Shown here piece after piece: positions 5,969 through 14,388 of a stretch of DNA of 64,000 nucleotides (positions are counted from its first letter, which is position 1; every line of letters starts with the position of its first letter). This DNA comes from Bryobacteraceae bacterium (GTDB lineage Bacteria > Acidobacteriota > Terriglobia > Bryobacterales > Bryobacteraceae): contig JADGNR010000001.1 in NCBI GenBank assembly GCA_017883415.1, positions 1 to 64,000 on the forward strand, written 5' to 3'. Both the position numbers and the translations under genes were made by a program. The notes under the pieces were generated by a model. It did no database searches, was not told where the DNA came from, and saw only the letters and a list, made by a program, of their open reading frames with translations.

Positions 5969-7474
5969 TCACCACGCCAGATTGATAATGCAGTCCTCGC
6001 CGGCCTTCACGCGCGCCCGTATGTGCAGATTCTTGTGCGCGGCGTCGTAGAACCAGGCGCCGTCCGCCAGCGCTTCCAGCCGCTCCGCCTGCTCGTACTT
6101 CCGGTCTTCGAACGCCACTTCCACCGGCCGCTCGACGTGGTGCACCACCCATTGGTAAGACCGCTCCGCCTTCGATTCGATCTCCAGGCGCACGATGTCG
6201 GCGGCGGGCGCGGCGTGAACCTGCGTATACTCGCCGGCGTCGCGCTCCAGCAGAAAGAACTCCGCCGCGAGCGTTGGAAAGTAGTGCAGCCCCATGGCGT
6301 CCCCCGAATTGAGGGGCACGATGGTGCCGTTGCGCGCGAACACCGGTAGCGCCGCGCTGTCCACGGTGATGCTGCGCCGCCCGGGCAAGACCTGGTTGGT
6401 TTCGAGGTTGGTCCAGATGCCCTGCGGCAGGTAGACCGGGCGCTGGTTCGCGGGCCCATACACCGGCGCGATCAGCATTTCGTCGCCGAGCATGAACTCG
6501 TCGGCGTGGCGCGCGCATTCCGGATCGTCGGGAAACTGGAAGGGCAGGGGGTGCCACACCGGATGGCCGTGGTCGCGCACCTCCACTTCGTAGATTTCAA
6601 AAAAACTGGCCAACTGCTTGCGAAACCCGCTCAGTCCCACCGTGCCCGCGGTCACCTGGGGCGCCAGCGATCCGAGCTGCCGCGCGCGGCGCAGCAGGTC
6701 GGGCGGCGCGTGGGCGTAGGGGGCCAGGTCGAACACCGGCTCGGGGGCCGCCGAAATGGCGCCTTGGACCAGCCGCAGGAGCGATGCGCGCAGCGTGGCC
6801 CAGGTGCCGGCCCCTTCGGCGCCCTGCCGGGGAAGCGGCCCGGGAGACGCGGGCCCGCGCGCGCCGTTGTGTTCCTCGAAAATCTGTTTCGGGGCCGGCC
6901 CGTAATAGAAGAAATAGTCGACGCGCGGGGCGTGAATGCGGTAACGGTCGCGGGCGGTGAAGTCCATGCGGTACTCTCCGCCGCCGGCGTGATATTCGGC
7001 AAACCCGGCGGTCGACAGGAGGAACGGAACCTCGGCCGCGACCGCCTTTCCGCGCAGATCGAAGACCGGATCGGGGCGCGGGCCCAAACCGTAGAACCGC
7101 GCGCCGGGTGGCGCCTGGCGCTCCCACGCGAGACCCGAGCCATCCGCCTGCGGCTCGGAAAGATCCGCCAGCAGAGCCGCCCCGTCCGCGCGCCGCACGC
7201 GCAGCAGCAGGCCGTGCTTCTGAACGGCTACCTCGAGGAACCTCGTGCGCAAGCGCACCGCTCCCGGCGTATCGTCGATCTCTACCGGCACGCGCTCGCG
7301 CTCCGCCTCGGTGACTCCCGGCAGGGGCCCTTCGAGCGACCGGCGAAAGCGGAACGTGCTGGGGCTGATCCACACCAGCTCCGCGCCGCCCCGATCCGCC
7401 ACAAACTCGATGCGGTTGCCATGCGGGGCAAACGCGAGCAGCGTCGCCACCGCGGCCAGCGCCTGCGCCGGCAT
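5969..7474 (-). CDS. GH31-like protein lacking the catalytic core
   Basis: A 501-residue protein with the front and back of a glycoside hydrolase family 31 enzyme. Residues 1-20 look like a short signal peptide. The N-terminal galactose-mutarotase-like domain is followed by RFYGLGPRPDP and VDYFFYYGPAPKQIFEEHNG, which in GH31 leads into the TIM barrel. Here the text then jumps to a shortened segment and resumes at HPLPFQFPDDPECARHADEFMLGDEMLIAP and the C-terminal beta domains. The conserved WxDMNE nucleophile block and the acid/base aspartate region are not found. GH31 proteins are usually 650 residues or more, so about 200 residues of barrel are missing without a visible frameshift. It starts within the stop of the M24 peptidase gene (ATGA), so translation is coupled. 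Likely a pseudoenzyme or binding protein. Confidence 0.7.
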   Translation of the reverse strand: MPAQALAAVATLLAFAPHGNRIEFVADRGGAELVWISPSTFRFRRSLEGPLPGVTEAERERVPVEIDDTPGAVRLRTRFLEVAVQKHGLLLRVRRADGAALLADLSEPQADGSGLAWERQAPPGARFYGLGPRPDPVFDLRGKAVAAEVPFLLSTAGFAEYHAGGGEYRMDFTARDRYRIHAPRVDYFFYYGPAPKQIFEEHNGARGPASPGPLPRQGAEGAGTWATLRASLLRLVQGAISAAPEPVFDLAPYAHAPPDLLRRARQLGSLAPQVTAGTVGLSGFRKQLASFFEIYEVEVRDHGHPVWHPLPFQFPDDPECARHADEFMLGDEMLIAPVYGPANQRPVYLPQGIWTNLETNQVLPGRRSITVDSAALPVFARNGTIVPLNSGDAMGLHYFPTLAAEFFLLERDAGEYTQVHAAPAADIVRLEIESKAERSYQWVVHHVERPVEVAFEDRKYEQAERLEALADGAWFYDAAHKNLHIRARVKAGEDCIINLAW

Positions 7475-8643
7475 CAGAGCAGCAGCATCTCGCGCTGGAT
7501 CTCGCCCGTGACGCGCGCGTCTTTTTCGCCGATGAACATATTCACCTCGGAGCGGACGCCGAATTCCGGCAAATAAATCCCCGGTTCGATGGAGAAACAG
7601 GTCCAGGGCGCGACGCGGCGCTCGTCGTGGGTTTCCAGGTTGTCCATGTTGGCGCCGCTGCCGTGCACTTCCTGGCCGATGGAATGGCCCGTGCGATGCG
7701 TGAAATACTCTCCGAAGCCGCGGCTCGCGATCACCGCGCGGCAGGCATCGTCCACCTGGTATCCGCACAGCGGCTCGCCCGCGGCGCTGGCGTCTATCAC
7801 CCGCTTGATTGCGGCGTCGCGCGCGTCTTTCACGGTGTCGAATACGGTGCGCATGCGGTCCGGCGGTTTGTCGCCGCAGAACGCTGTCCAGGTGACGTCG
7901 TAGTAGACCGCGCCGGGCTGGTCGAGCTTGGCCCACATATCGATCAGCAGCCAGTCACCCTTGCGGATCGGGGTGGTATTCGCTTCGGTGGGTTCGTAGT
8001 GCGGGTCGGACGCGTTGGCGTTCACGCCCACAATCGGGCCGTGGTCGGTGATGAGGCCATCCTTGGCAAACCTCTCGCGGAAGAAGTTCTTCACTTCGAC
8101 TTCCTGTGGCGCGGCGCCCGCGCGCAAACGCTCCCGGACCATGGCGAACGCCTCGTGGCGGATGCGGTCGACGCGGCGGCCTGCTTCGAGGTGCATCTCC
8201 AGCGCTTCCGGCGTCCAGCGCGCCTCGAAGGACTGGATCAGCTCGGCCGAGCTCACCACCTCCACTCCCACGCTGCGCACCAGTTCCACCGTGCCGGCGT
8301 CCACCATGGAGACATAGGGAATGGCGCAGAGCGGGGAATACTGCATGGCCACGCGCGCCATCCCGGCGGTGAGCTTGCGCAGAGCGCCCACCTGTTCGGT
8401 CCAACTGGAGTAGGGAATCCGCGCGCCGGGCAGGTCGCCGAGCATGCCGCGCTCGATGCGGTGCACCATGCCCAGCGGCTCGCCTTGGGCCGGAATCATG
8501 TAATACCAGCGCCGCGTGGGAACGGTGGTGGTGGGCAGACCCAGGACCCGGTACGCCAGCGGGTCGCGCTGGTGGTGGTCGAAGAATAGCCACCCATCGA
8601 GCTTCTGGGCGCGCAGCTCTTGCTGAATTCGGTGGAGTTCCAT
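7474..8643 (-). CDS. M24-family metallopeptidase (Xaa-Pro aminopeptidase-like)
   Basis: A 389-residue cytoplasmic peptidase. The N-terminal creatinase-like domain (residues 1-155) is followed by the pita-bread catalytic domain. The five metal ligands of the family can be placed: Asp235 in WLLIDMWAKL, Asp249 in VYYDVTW, His320 in HRTGHSIGQEVHG, Glu353 in SIEPGIY and Glu366 in VRSEVNMF. Members remove N-terminal residues ahead of proline or act on related bonds. A TAGATT box eight bases upstream suggests a nearly leaderless transcript. The downstream GH31-like gene overlaps by four bases, so the pair is an operon. Confidence 0.9.
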   Translation of the reverse strand: MELHRIQQELRAQKLDGWLFFDHHQRDPLAYRVLGLPTTTVPTRRWYYMIPAQGEPLGMVHRIERGMLGDLPGARIPYSSWTEQVGALRKLTAGMARVAMQYSPLCAIPYVSMVDAGTVELVRSVGVEVVSSAELIQSFEARWTPEALEMHLEAGRRVDRIRHEAFAMVRERLRAGAAPQEVEVKNFFRERFAKDGLITDHGPIVGVNANASDPHYEPTEANTTPIRKGDWLLIDMWAKLDQPGAVYYDVTWTAFCGDKPPDRMRTVFDTVKDARDAAIKRVIDASAAGEPLCGYQVDDACRAVIASRGFGEYFTHRTGHSIGQEVHGSGANMDNLETHDERRVAPWTCFSIEPGIYLPEFGVRSEVNMFIGEKDARVTGEIQREMLLL

Positions 8644-8651
8644 GGTGGTTG

Positions 8652-8657
8652 AATCTA
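8652..8657 (-). promoter_or_regulatory. -10 box TAGATT for the M24 peptidase operon
   Basis: Read on the minus strand, TAGATT ends eight bases before the ATG at 8643, which predicts a transcript with at most one or two leader bases. A second candidate, TAGACT, lies just upstream of it. Confidence 0.5.
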
Positions 8658-8672
8658 CAGTCTACCTGGAAA

Positions 8673-8690
8673 CCGCCTCCGTGTAGGCGG
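8673..8690 (-). terminator. Hairpin after the kinase fusion gene
   Basis: CCGCCT and AGGCGG form a 6-bp stem with a 6-base loop, 33 bases after the stop of the upstream minus-strand gene, followed by GGTTT. It separates the kinase gene from the M24 operon. The T run is short, so this is a moderate candidate. Confidence 0.45.
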
Positions 8691-8722
8691 GCTAATTCGG
8701 TGACAAGCTACGGGATGAGGCT

Positions 8723-11476
8723 TCAGCGGGGCGCCTGCTTATCGATCGCGGCGCGGAGCGTTTCCAGAGCGTGCTTCTGGTACGGCTCCGCTTCGGGCCG
8801 CGAGAAAACCGGCGCCGCGGATTGGAGGTACTTCCTCGCTTCCTGGTAATCCCCGCTGCGGTAGGCGATCTCTCCCTGGGCCAGGGCCACGTTGGCGCTC
8901 CAGTCCGGCATCCCGGCAAGTTGGGCCACTGCCTTGGTATCGATCCCCTGCAAAAGCTGTGAGGCCTCCTGCAACTTGCCGCGGCCGATCCAACAGCTTG
9001 CCAGCGAATAGGCCGTGCCGCCGGTCAAGCCGGCGCGCGGGCCGAAGGCTTTGGTCGACGCCTCGAAGGCCTTGCGCGCGTTGGGCTCGCCCTGGGCGTA
9101 ATCGCCGGCGCGGCACTGCGCGAGCGCGGCATCGGTCAGCGTGGCGATGGCGAAAAAAGAGTTGGGCCCTTGCTTGTGGAGGGCCAGACTGTAGATCGCC
9201 AGGTCGTCGCGAATGGCGTCGTCCCAACGCCCCAGCGTGCCTTCGCATTGCGCCCGGGTGGTCAGCACTTGCATGGTGAGCTCGTGGTCCGCGCCCAGCC
9301 GGGCGACATACTCCGGATAAATGCTGCTGGTCTCCTGGATGGCCGCTTCGTTCTTTCCCTGGATCATGAACGCCTGCGCCAGGTTGAGACGAACCCGCAG
9401 CACGCTGGGGTTGTCCGGCCCGCCCGCTTTGGAAAATGCCTCAATCAGCTCCCGGAAGAGCCGCTCCGCTTTGCCGCCATCGCCCAGCCGGATGGAGGCG
9501 AAGGCGAGGCGCTGCTTCAGGGTCAGGCGCGCGCGCTCGTCGAATGCCGGCAGCTTCTCCGCGCGGTCGCTGGCCGCCTGAAACTGCTCGGCGGCCACCT
9601 TGGCGTTGTTGTCGATCAGGGCGATCATCCCCCGCGCCGACGCCAGCCAGACCGCCACATCTTCCCGGGGCTTGGGAATCCGGGCCATCCGCGATTCCTG
9701 CTCCGCCAGGATCGATCGCGCCAGCGGCGCCGCCCCGGTCTGGTAGGTTCGCGCTTCCATGGTGGCGCGTTGCAATTGCACCACGATGGCATCCTCCGAG
9801 AGCCCTCCCCCGGATTGGCCGAATAAAGCGGCGGCGCGCTCGTATTCCCCGCGGGCATCGGAAAAATTGCTGCGGTTGTCCAAGGCTTTGGCGATGGCCT
9901 GGTGCAGACGCGCGGCCACTTCCGGCGCGTCGCGGAACTGACGGTCGATATTGGGGGACGCCTGCTTGACGGCGTCCAGCAGCGTTTCATTCGCCTTGCC
10001 GCTCTGAAAGGGATCGCTGCGCCCCAGCAGATCGTCGGCCAGAAACTGATTGACACTCCCGGCGATGGCCGTCTGGCGGTTGGCCCGGTCCCGTTCCCGC
10101 AGCGCCGTCCGATAGAGCAGGAGGCTGGCCACCAAACCCGCCACCAGCAGCAGGACGGCAGCCGCCGCCCAGGGACGCCGCGCCTGCGCTGCCGCCCAGC
10201 GCCGCTCCGCCAATTGCGCCCGCTCCCGGGCGAGCGCCAGTTCACTCTGCTCGATCCGCCGGCGCTCCAGGCTCTCGATCCGCTCGATGAGCGCCGCCAC
10301 GCTGGGGAGCCGCTTGCCCGGATCTCCGCAGGCGGCGCTGGCGATGTCTTCCCGGATCAGCGGGTCCTCCACGCCGGCTTCCCATCCCGGCGAGAGCGGC
10401 TTGCGAAAATCGCAGACCGCCAGTTGATACAGCATCACCCCCAGGGCATATACGTCGGCCGTGGCGGTGGGAGTCTGTCCGGCAAGTACCTCCGGCGCCA
10501 GGTACATCAGCGTACCGGTCAAGCTGCTCGCTTCGGCGGGCCCGCTCTGCGTAAAGCCCAGATTGGTGATTCCCAGCTCGTTCAACCGCGCCGGCTCCAT
10601 CAGCGATCCGCTGCCGAAGTCCGCCACCTTGGTCTGCCAGCCGCCGTCCGGGCGCGCCGCCACCAGCACGTTGGCGGGTTTCAGATCCTTGTGCAGCACG
10701 CCCACATCGTGCGCCGCCGCCACGCCCTGCGCCACCTCCACCAGAATGCCCAACCGCGTGGCCCACGGGATGTTCCGCAACCCGCCCTGGCTCTCCGCCC
10801 ATTCCGCCAGGTTCTGCCCGCTGTATTCGCTTTCCAGGTAGAACGGCAGCGCGTCGAAATTCCATTCCAGAACGCGCACGAAATCCGGCCGCTCCCCGAG
10901 CGATTCCTTCAGCAGCCGCGCCAGAGTGACTTCGCGCTTCAGACCCTTCAGGCGCACCCCGTCGGAGGCGAATTTGAAAACCCGGGCCTCGCGGGTCTTG
11001 GGGTGTTCCGCCAGCCACACCTCGCTCGAGGCGGAAGCGTCCAGGTTGCGCACCAGGCGCCATTGGTCCCGCCCCGGCACGGAGTCACCGGCGCGGAAGC
11101 CGAGTTCGAGCGCCGGGGCGGCCACTCGTTTGTGCTGGACCGGTACTGCTAGCCGGTACCCGATCCGCGGAACCGTGAGCACGATCGGCGAATCGTCATC
11201 TCCCAGCGCCTTGCGCAGCTTGGATACTGCCGTGGCCAGCGAACCTTCCACCACGCTCACGCCGGGCCACACCGCCTCCAGCAGTTCTTCCTTGGTCACC
11301 ACTTCGCCCGCCCGCAACAGCAACTGGTAGAGCACCTCCAGCGGCTTCGATTCCAGGTCCACGGCGGCGCCTTTGACGCGCAACTCGCGGCTGAATTCGT
11401 CGAATTCGCATTGCGCGAAGCGCCACCGGCGGCCGGCGCCCTCCCAATCTCCCCCGACCAGAGCCCTGAGTCCCAT
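8723..11476 (-). CDS. Winged-helix / Ser-Thr protein kinase / TPR fusion
   Basis: A 917-residue one-protein signalling device. Residues 16-112 are an OmpR/CadC-type winged helix (KPLEVLYQLLLRAGEVVTKEEL, then VSKLRKALGDD and VPRIGYRLA). Residues 140-400 are a Hanks-type kinase: Lys168 in ARVFKFAS, catalytic loop HKDLKPANVL (262-271), DFGSG (286-290) and APE (327-329). The glycine-rich loop is poorly conserved (LDASASSEVWLAE), so activity could be weak. A membrane helix follows at 436-456 (AAVLLLVAGLVASLLLY), then a long C-terminal array of TPR-like helices that would lie outside the membrane. The design predicts an extracytoplasmic TPR sensor controlling a cytoplasmic kinase and DNA-binding domain. 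Phased CTTTAG repeats precede the start codon. Related fusions occur in Acidobacteriota; the target genes are unknown. Confidence 0.88.
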   Translation of the reverse strand: MGLRALVGGDWEGAGRRWRFAQCEFDEFSRELRVKGAAVDLESKPLEVLYQLLLRAGEVVTKEELLEAVWPGVSVVEGSLATAVSKLRKALGDDDSPIVLTVPRIGYRLAVPVQHKRVAAPALELGFRAGDSVPGRDQWRLVRNLDASASSEVWLAEHPKTREARVFKFASDGVRLKGLKREVTLARLLKESLGERPDFVRVLEWNFDALPFYLESEYSGQNLAEWAESQGGLRNIPWATRLGILVEVAQGVAAAHDVGVLHKDLKPANVLVAARPDGGWQTKVADFGSGSLMEPARLNELGITNLGFTQSGPAEASSLTGTLMYLAPEVLAGQTPTATADVYALGVMLYQLAVCDFRKPLSPGWEAGVEDPLIREDIASAACGDPGKRLPSVAALIERIESLERRRIEQSELALARERAQLAERRWAAAQARRPWAAAAVLLLVAGLVASLLLYRTALRERDRANRQTAIAGSVNQFLADDLLGRSDPFQSGKANETLLDAVKQASPNIDRQFRDAPEVAARLHQAIAKALDNRSNFSDARGEYERAAALFGQSGGGLSEDAIVVQLQRATMEARTYQTGAAPLARSILAEQESRMARIPKPREDVAVWLASARGMIALIDNNAKVAAEQFQAASDRAEKLPAFDERARLTLKQRLAFASIRLGDGGKAERLFRELIEAFSKAGGPDNPSVLRVRLNLAQAFMIQGKNEAAIQETSSIYPEYVARLGADHELTMQVLTTRAQCEGTLGRWDDAIRDDLAIYSLALHKQGPNSFFAIATLTDAALAQCRAGDYAQGEPNARKAFEASTKAFGPRAGLTGGTAYSLASCWIGRGKLQEASQLLQGIDTKAVAQLAGMPDWSANVALAQGEIAYRSGDYQEARKYLQSAAPVFSRPEAEPYQKHALETLRAAIDKQAPR

Positions 11477-11489
11477 AGGGTTAGCTTCC

Positions 11490-11516
11490 TTTAGATTTCT
11501 TTAGAGTTCCTTTAGT
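11490..11516 (-). promoter_or_regulatory. Three phased CTTTAG direct repeats (candidate winged-helix operator)
   Basis: CTTTAG occurs at 11490-11495, 11500-11505 and 11511-11516, that is with 10- and 11-base periods, one helical turn each. OmpR-family winged helices bind tandem half-sites with this spacing, and the next gene downstream encodes such a domain. On the minus strand the motif reads CTAAAG, and the copy closest to the gene overlaps a possible AAGGAAG ribosome site. The rest of the 235-bp divergent gap holds two ATTTTACA repeats (11580-11587 and 11645-11652) that may be promoter elements for the plus-strand gene. Confidence 0.5.
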
Positions 11517-11711
11517 GCGCCCCGGCGCGAATCGTGTCAGCATGCTTTCCATCCGGTGTGCGCTGTAATCGATTCGTGTATTTTACATGAACCGGTAAGC
11601 GGCTTCGCCGAAAAAGTGGCAAGAAAAAGAGGCAAGCCGGCGGCATTTTACACGTTGCGTAATGGGCCAGTTTGCGGTCCGGTACTTTCGTCCTGGTGCT
11701 GAGGGGGGACT

Positions 11712-14231
11712 ATGGGAAATCTCGGGTTTCGCGGTGATCACAAGGGTTGCTCGCAACGGCGTTGCCCGGGGCGAATTCAGTTATTCTTAGCGTGCGTTCT
11801 GGCCCTGGCGGGAGTTCGCGGCGCCAATGCCCAGTGCTACCGGTTTTCTAGCGGAACTGCGGCCAGCCTCACAATTAACATTACGAATCTTCCAGCGCCG
11901 ACGATTACCCCCGACGGTACGGGCGGAACATTCTATACGTATCAGCTCATTGCGGTGGCCGGAAACAGTGCCAGCCTGAGCATCGGTTCCACGACTTACT
12001 CTTTGTCTCCGCCAACTGTCGCCTTGATCCAGGTGGACTTCAACCCACTGGTCACCAGCCTGATCATGAACGTCAGCGGGATTGTGGGAACGTCGGCCGT
12101 GGCCGCGCAGATATCGCTGGCAGGCCCCACCAATCTGTTGCAGCCCGCTGCTCCTTTGCCGGCCGTGCTCCCGCCCGCTTCGGCGTGGACGATACTGGAT
12201 ATCCTGACCACCGCAGGGACTACGGGGTCGCCAACGTTCACCGTGGACTCGATAACCGGTTGCAGCGGCACGGTGACCCCAGGTGGTCCCGGAATTGCCG
12301 CGAGCGCCAATTCGCTCGCGTTTGCGTACACCATTGGCGGCGCCACCCCGGCCAATCAGAATGTGACCATCACCAGCACCGGCTCGGCATTCACATTCGG
12401 CGCCGCGGCCGCGGCCTTAACGGGCAGCAACTGGCTGCACCTGACGCCGGGCAGTGGAACTACGCCGGCAACGCTGACCGCTTCGGTGACCCCCACCGGG
12501 CTTGCGGCCGGCAATTATCGAGGCACGATATCCATTGTGGCCAGCGGCACGACCAATTCGCCCCTCAGCATCGATGTGGTCCTGACCGTGACTGGCGGGA
12601 GCGGAGGAGGGCCGGGCGCGGGCGGGCTGGCGATCACCGCGGGCGGCGTGCAGAATGCCGCCGGCTACCAGAACCTGCTGGCGCCCGGCGGCGTCTTCGT
12701 GGTCCTGGGCAGCGCCATGGGTCCGGCGTCTATCGTACTGGCCACGGCCCCCAACTATCCCACTTTGCTCTCCGGCACTTCCATCACCTTTACGCCGGTC
12801 TCGGGCGGCGCCGCCATCGATGCCAAAATGATCTACACGCTCGATCGCCAAGTGGCCGCCGAGCTTCCGTCATCGACCGCTCCCGGCACCTACGCCGTGC
12901 GGGTGACCTACAACGGCCAGACCAGCGCTCCGGAAAACGTCACCGTGGTGGCGCGCAGTTTCGGCATCGTGAGCATCAACAGCGGCGGGACCGGCCCGGC
13001 GCAATCGAATATCGCCAACGTCAACGGCGGCATCAGCCTGGTGCGTTTCACCAGCGGCAGCCTGGCGTTCAACGGACTGAATTTTACCCTTACCCCGGCG
13101 CACCCCGGCGACATTCTCACGCTGTGGGGCACCGGCGGCGGCGCCGACCCGGCCAGCGACGCGGGCACCAGCGGCGGCGATCAGACCGCGGCGGGGAATT
13201 TCGTGGTGACCGTGGGCGGCCGCCAGGTCACGCCGCTCTACGCCGGCACGTCGTTTGGTTTTCCGGGCCTGTGGCAGGTCAACTTCACCCTGCCCGCCGA
13301 TATCGCGCCCGATTGTTTCGCTTCCGTGCAGGTGAGCGCGGGCGGACAGACGAGCAACGCGGTGACCGTCGCCATCGCCCCCGCCGGCCAGAGCGCGTGC
13401 GTCAATGCGCAGTTGAGCCCGGCTGCGCTGGCCAGACTGGACGCGGGTGGCAGCATCGTATTCGGCGCGTTTGCAGCAGCCAAGGTCACGGCCGATACTT
13501 CGGCGGGCAAGGTGGTCCAGGAATCCGTGAGCGGCGAGTTCGCCCGCTTTACGGCCGCCGAGTGGGCCCTGCTCTTCTCGGGCCCAAGGTTCGACGCCTG
13601 CACCGTTTACGACCGAACTTACCCCGTCGGCGGTAAGGATCCTTCCAGCCCCGAGGCGTTTCTCGACGCGGGCGCGAATCTCCCTCTCAGCGGCCCCAAT
13701 GTGGCGTCCGGCGTGGCGTTGGCGACCGTTTCCACCCCGATCGGCCCGGCCTATGGCACCGCACCGGCCGTCGGCACCCTGGTTAACGGCAAGTACACGC
13801 TCACCGGCAACGGCGGCAGCCAGGTGGGCCCATTCAGCGCGTCCGTCACCTTCCCCACCAGCTTCACGGTAACGAATTGGGACTCGATTACGCAGATCGA
13901 TCGCACGCAACCGCTAACCTTAAACTGGACCGGCACCGGATTCGATCAGGTGGCCATTCTAGTCAATAGCGCCACACGGATTGGCTCGCTCAACCACATC
14001 GTTTCCGTCAACTGCACGGTACCCGCAAGTCCGGGCACCTACACCGTGCCGCGAGCCGCACTCGCTTTACTGCAACCGGTCGGCGCCAGCGGCGCCAACT
14101 TTGGCGGCCTGGCGGTGACTGGTATGTCGACTGCAACGCCCTTCACCGCAAACCTGGTGGGTGGCGGCACACTCGACTTCAGCGCATTTGCAGCCGACCT
14201 GCAAGTTACCAAGAACATCGCGGTCCAATAG
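11712..14231 (+). CDS. Secreted TIGR03437-type protein with BACON-like domain
   Basis: An 839-residue exported protein. A signal peptide covers about residues 1-40 (IQLFLACVLALAGVRGANA-Q). A beta-rich region to residue 190 is followed by a BACON-like Ig domain (ASANSLAFAYTIGG through GNYRGTISIVA). Residues 305-560 match the Solibacter TIGR03437 domain: GGVQNAAGYQNLLAPGGVFVVLGSAMGP, then VRVTYNGQTSAPENVTVV, DILTLWGTGGG and GLWQVNFTLPADIAPDC (each read in place). A Ser/Thr/Gly-rich C-terminal third looks like further beta domains. Function of the domain is unknown; its occurrence in large secreted Acidobacteriota proteins suggests adhesion or carbohydrate contact. The start is supported by GAGGGGGG eight bases upstream. 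Confidence 0.85.
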   Translation: MGNLGFRGDHKGCSQRRCPGRIQLFLACVLALAGVRGANAQCYRFSSGTAASLTINITNLPAPTITPDGTGGTFYTYQLIAVAGNSASLSIGSTTYSLSPPTVALIQVDFNPLVTSLIMNVSGIVGTSAVAAQISLAGPTNLLQPAAPLPAVLPPASAWTILDILTTAGTTGSPTFTVDSITGCSGTVTPGGPGIAASANSLAFAYTIGGATPANQNVTITSTGSAFTFGAAAAALTGSNWLHLTPGSGTTPATLTASVTPTGLAAGNYRGTISIVASGTTNSPLSIDVVLTVTGGSGGGPGAGGLAITAGGVQNAAGYQNLLAPGGVFVVLGSAMGPASIVLATAPNYPTLLSGTSITFTPVSGGAAIDAKMIYTLDRQVAAELPSSTAPGTYAVRVTYNGQTSAPENVTVVARSFGIVSINSGGTGPAQSNIANVNGGISLVRFTSGSLAFNGLNFTLTPAHPGDILTLWGTGGGADPASDAGTSGGDQTAAGNFVVTVGGRQVTPLYAGTSFGFPGLWQVNFTLPADIAPDCFASVQVSAGGQTSNAVTVAIAPAGQSACVNAQLSPAALARLDAGGSIVFGAFAAAKVTADTSAGKVVQESVSGEFARFTAAEWALLFSGPRFDACTVYDRTYPVGGKDPSSPEAFLDAGANLPLSGPNVASGVALATVSTPIGPAYGTAPAVGTLVNGKYTLTGNGGSQVGPFSASVTFPTSFTVTNWDSITQIDRTQPLTLNWTGTGFDQVAILVNSATRIGSLNHIVSVNCTVPASPGTYTVPRAALALLQPVGASGANFGGLAVTGMSTATPFTANLVGGGTLDFSAFAADLQVTKNIAVQ

Positions 14232-14388
14232 CCGCCGCCCATACCTGACCAGTTTGCCACCATCGATCCCGGCTGACGGGCCATTGGCCAGGCCCCTGCG
14301 CCGGCGCCGGCGGGCACGCCCGAACCGGCCGCCGCCTGTCTGTAACGGTAGCCTCCCCGGCTTCACTATCTGCTGAGGAGAAATCACC

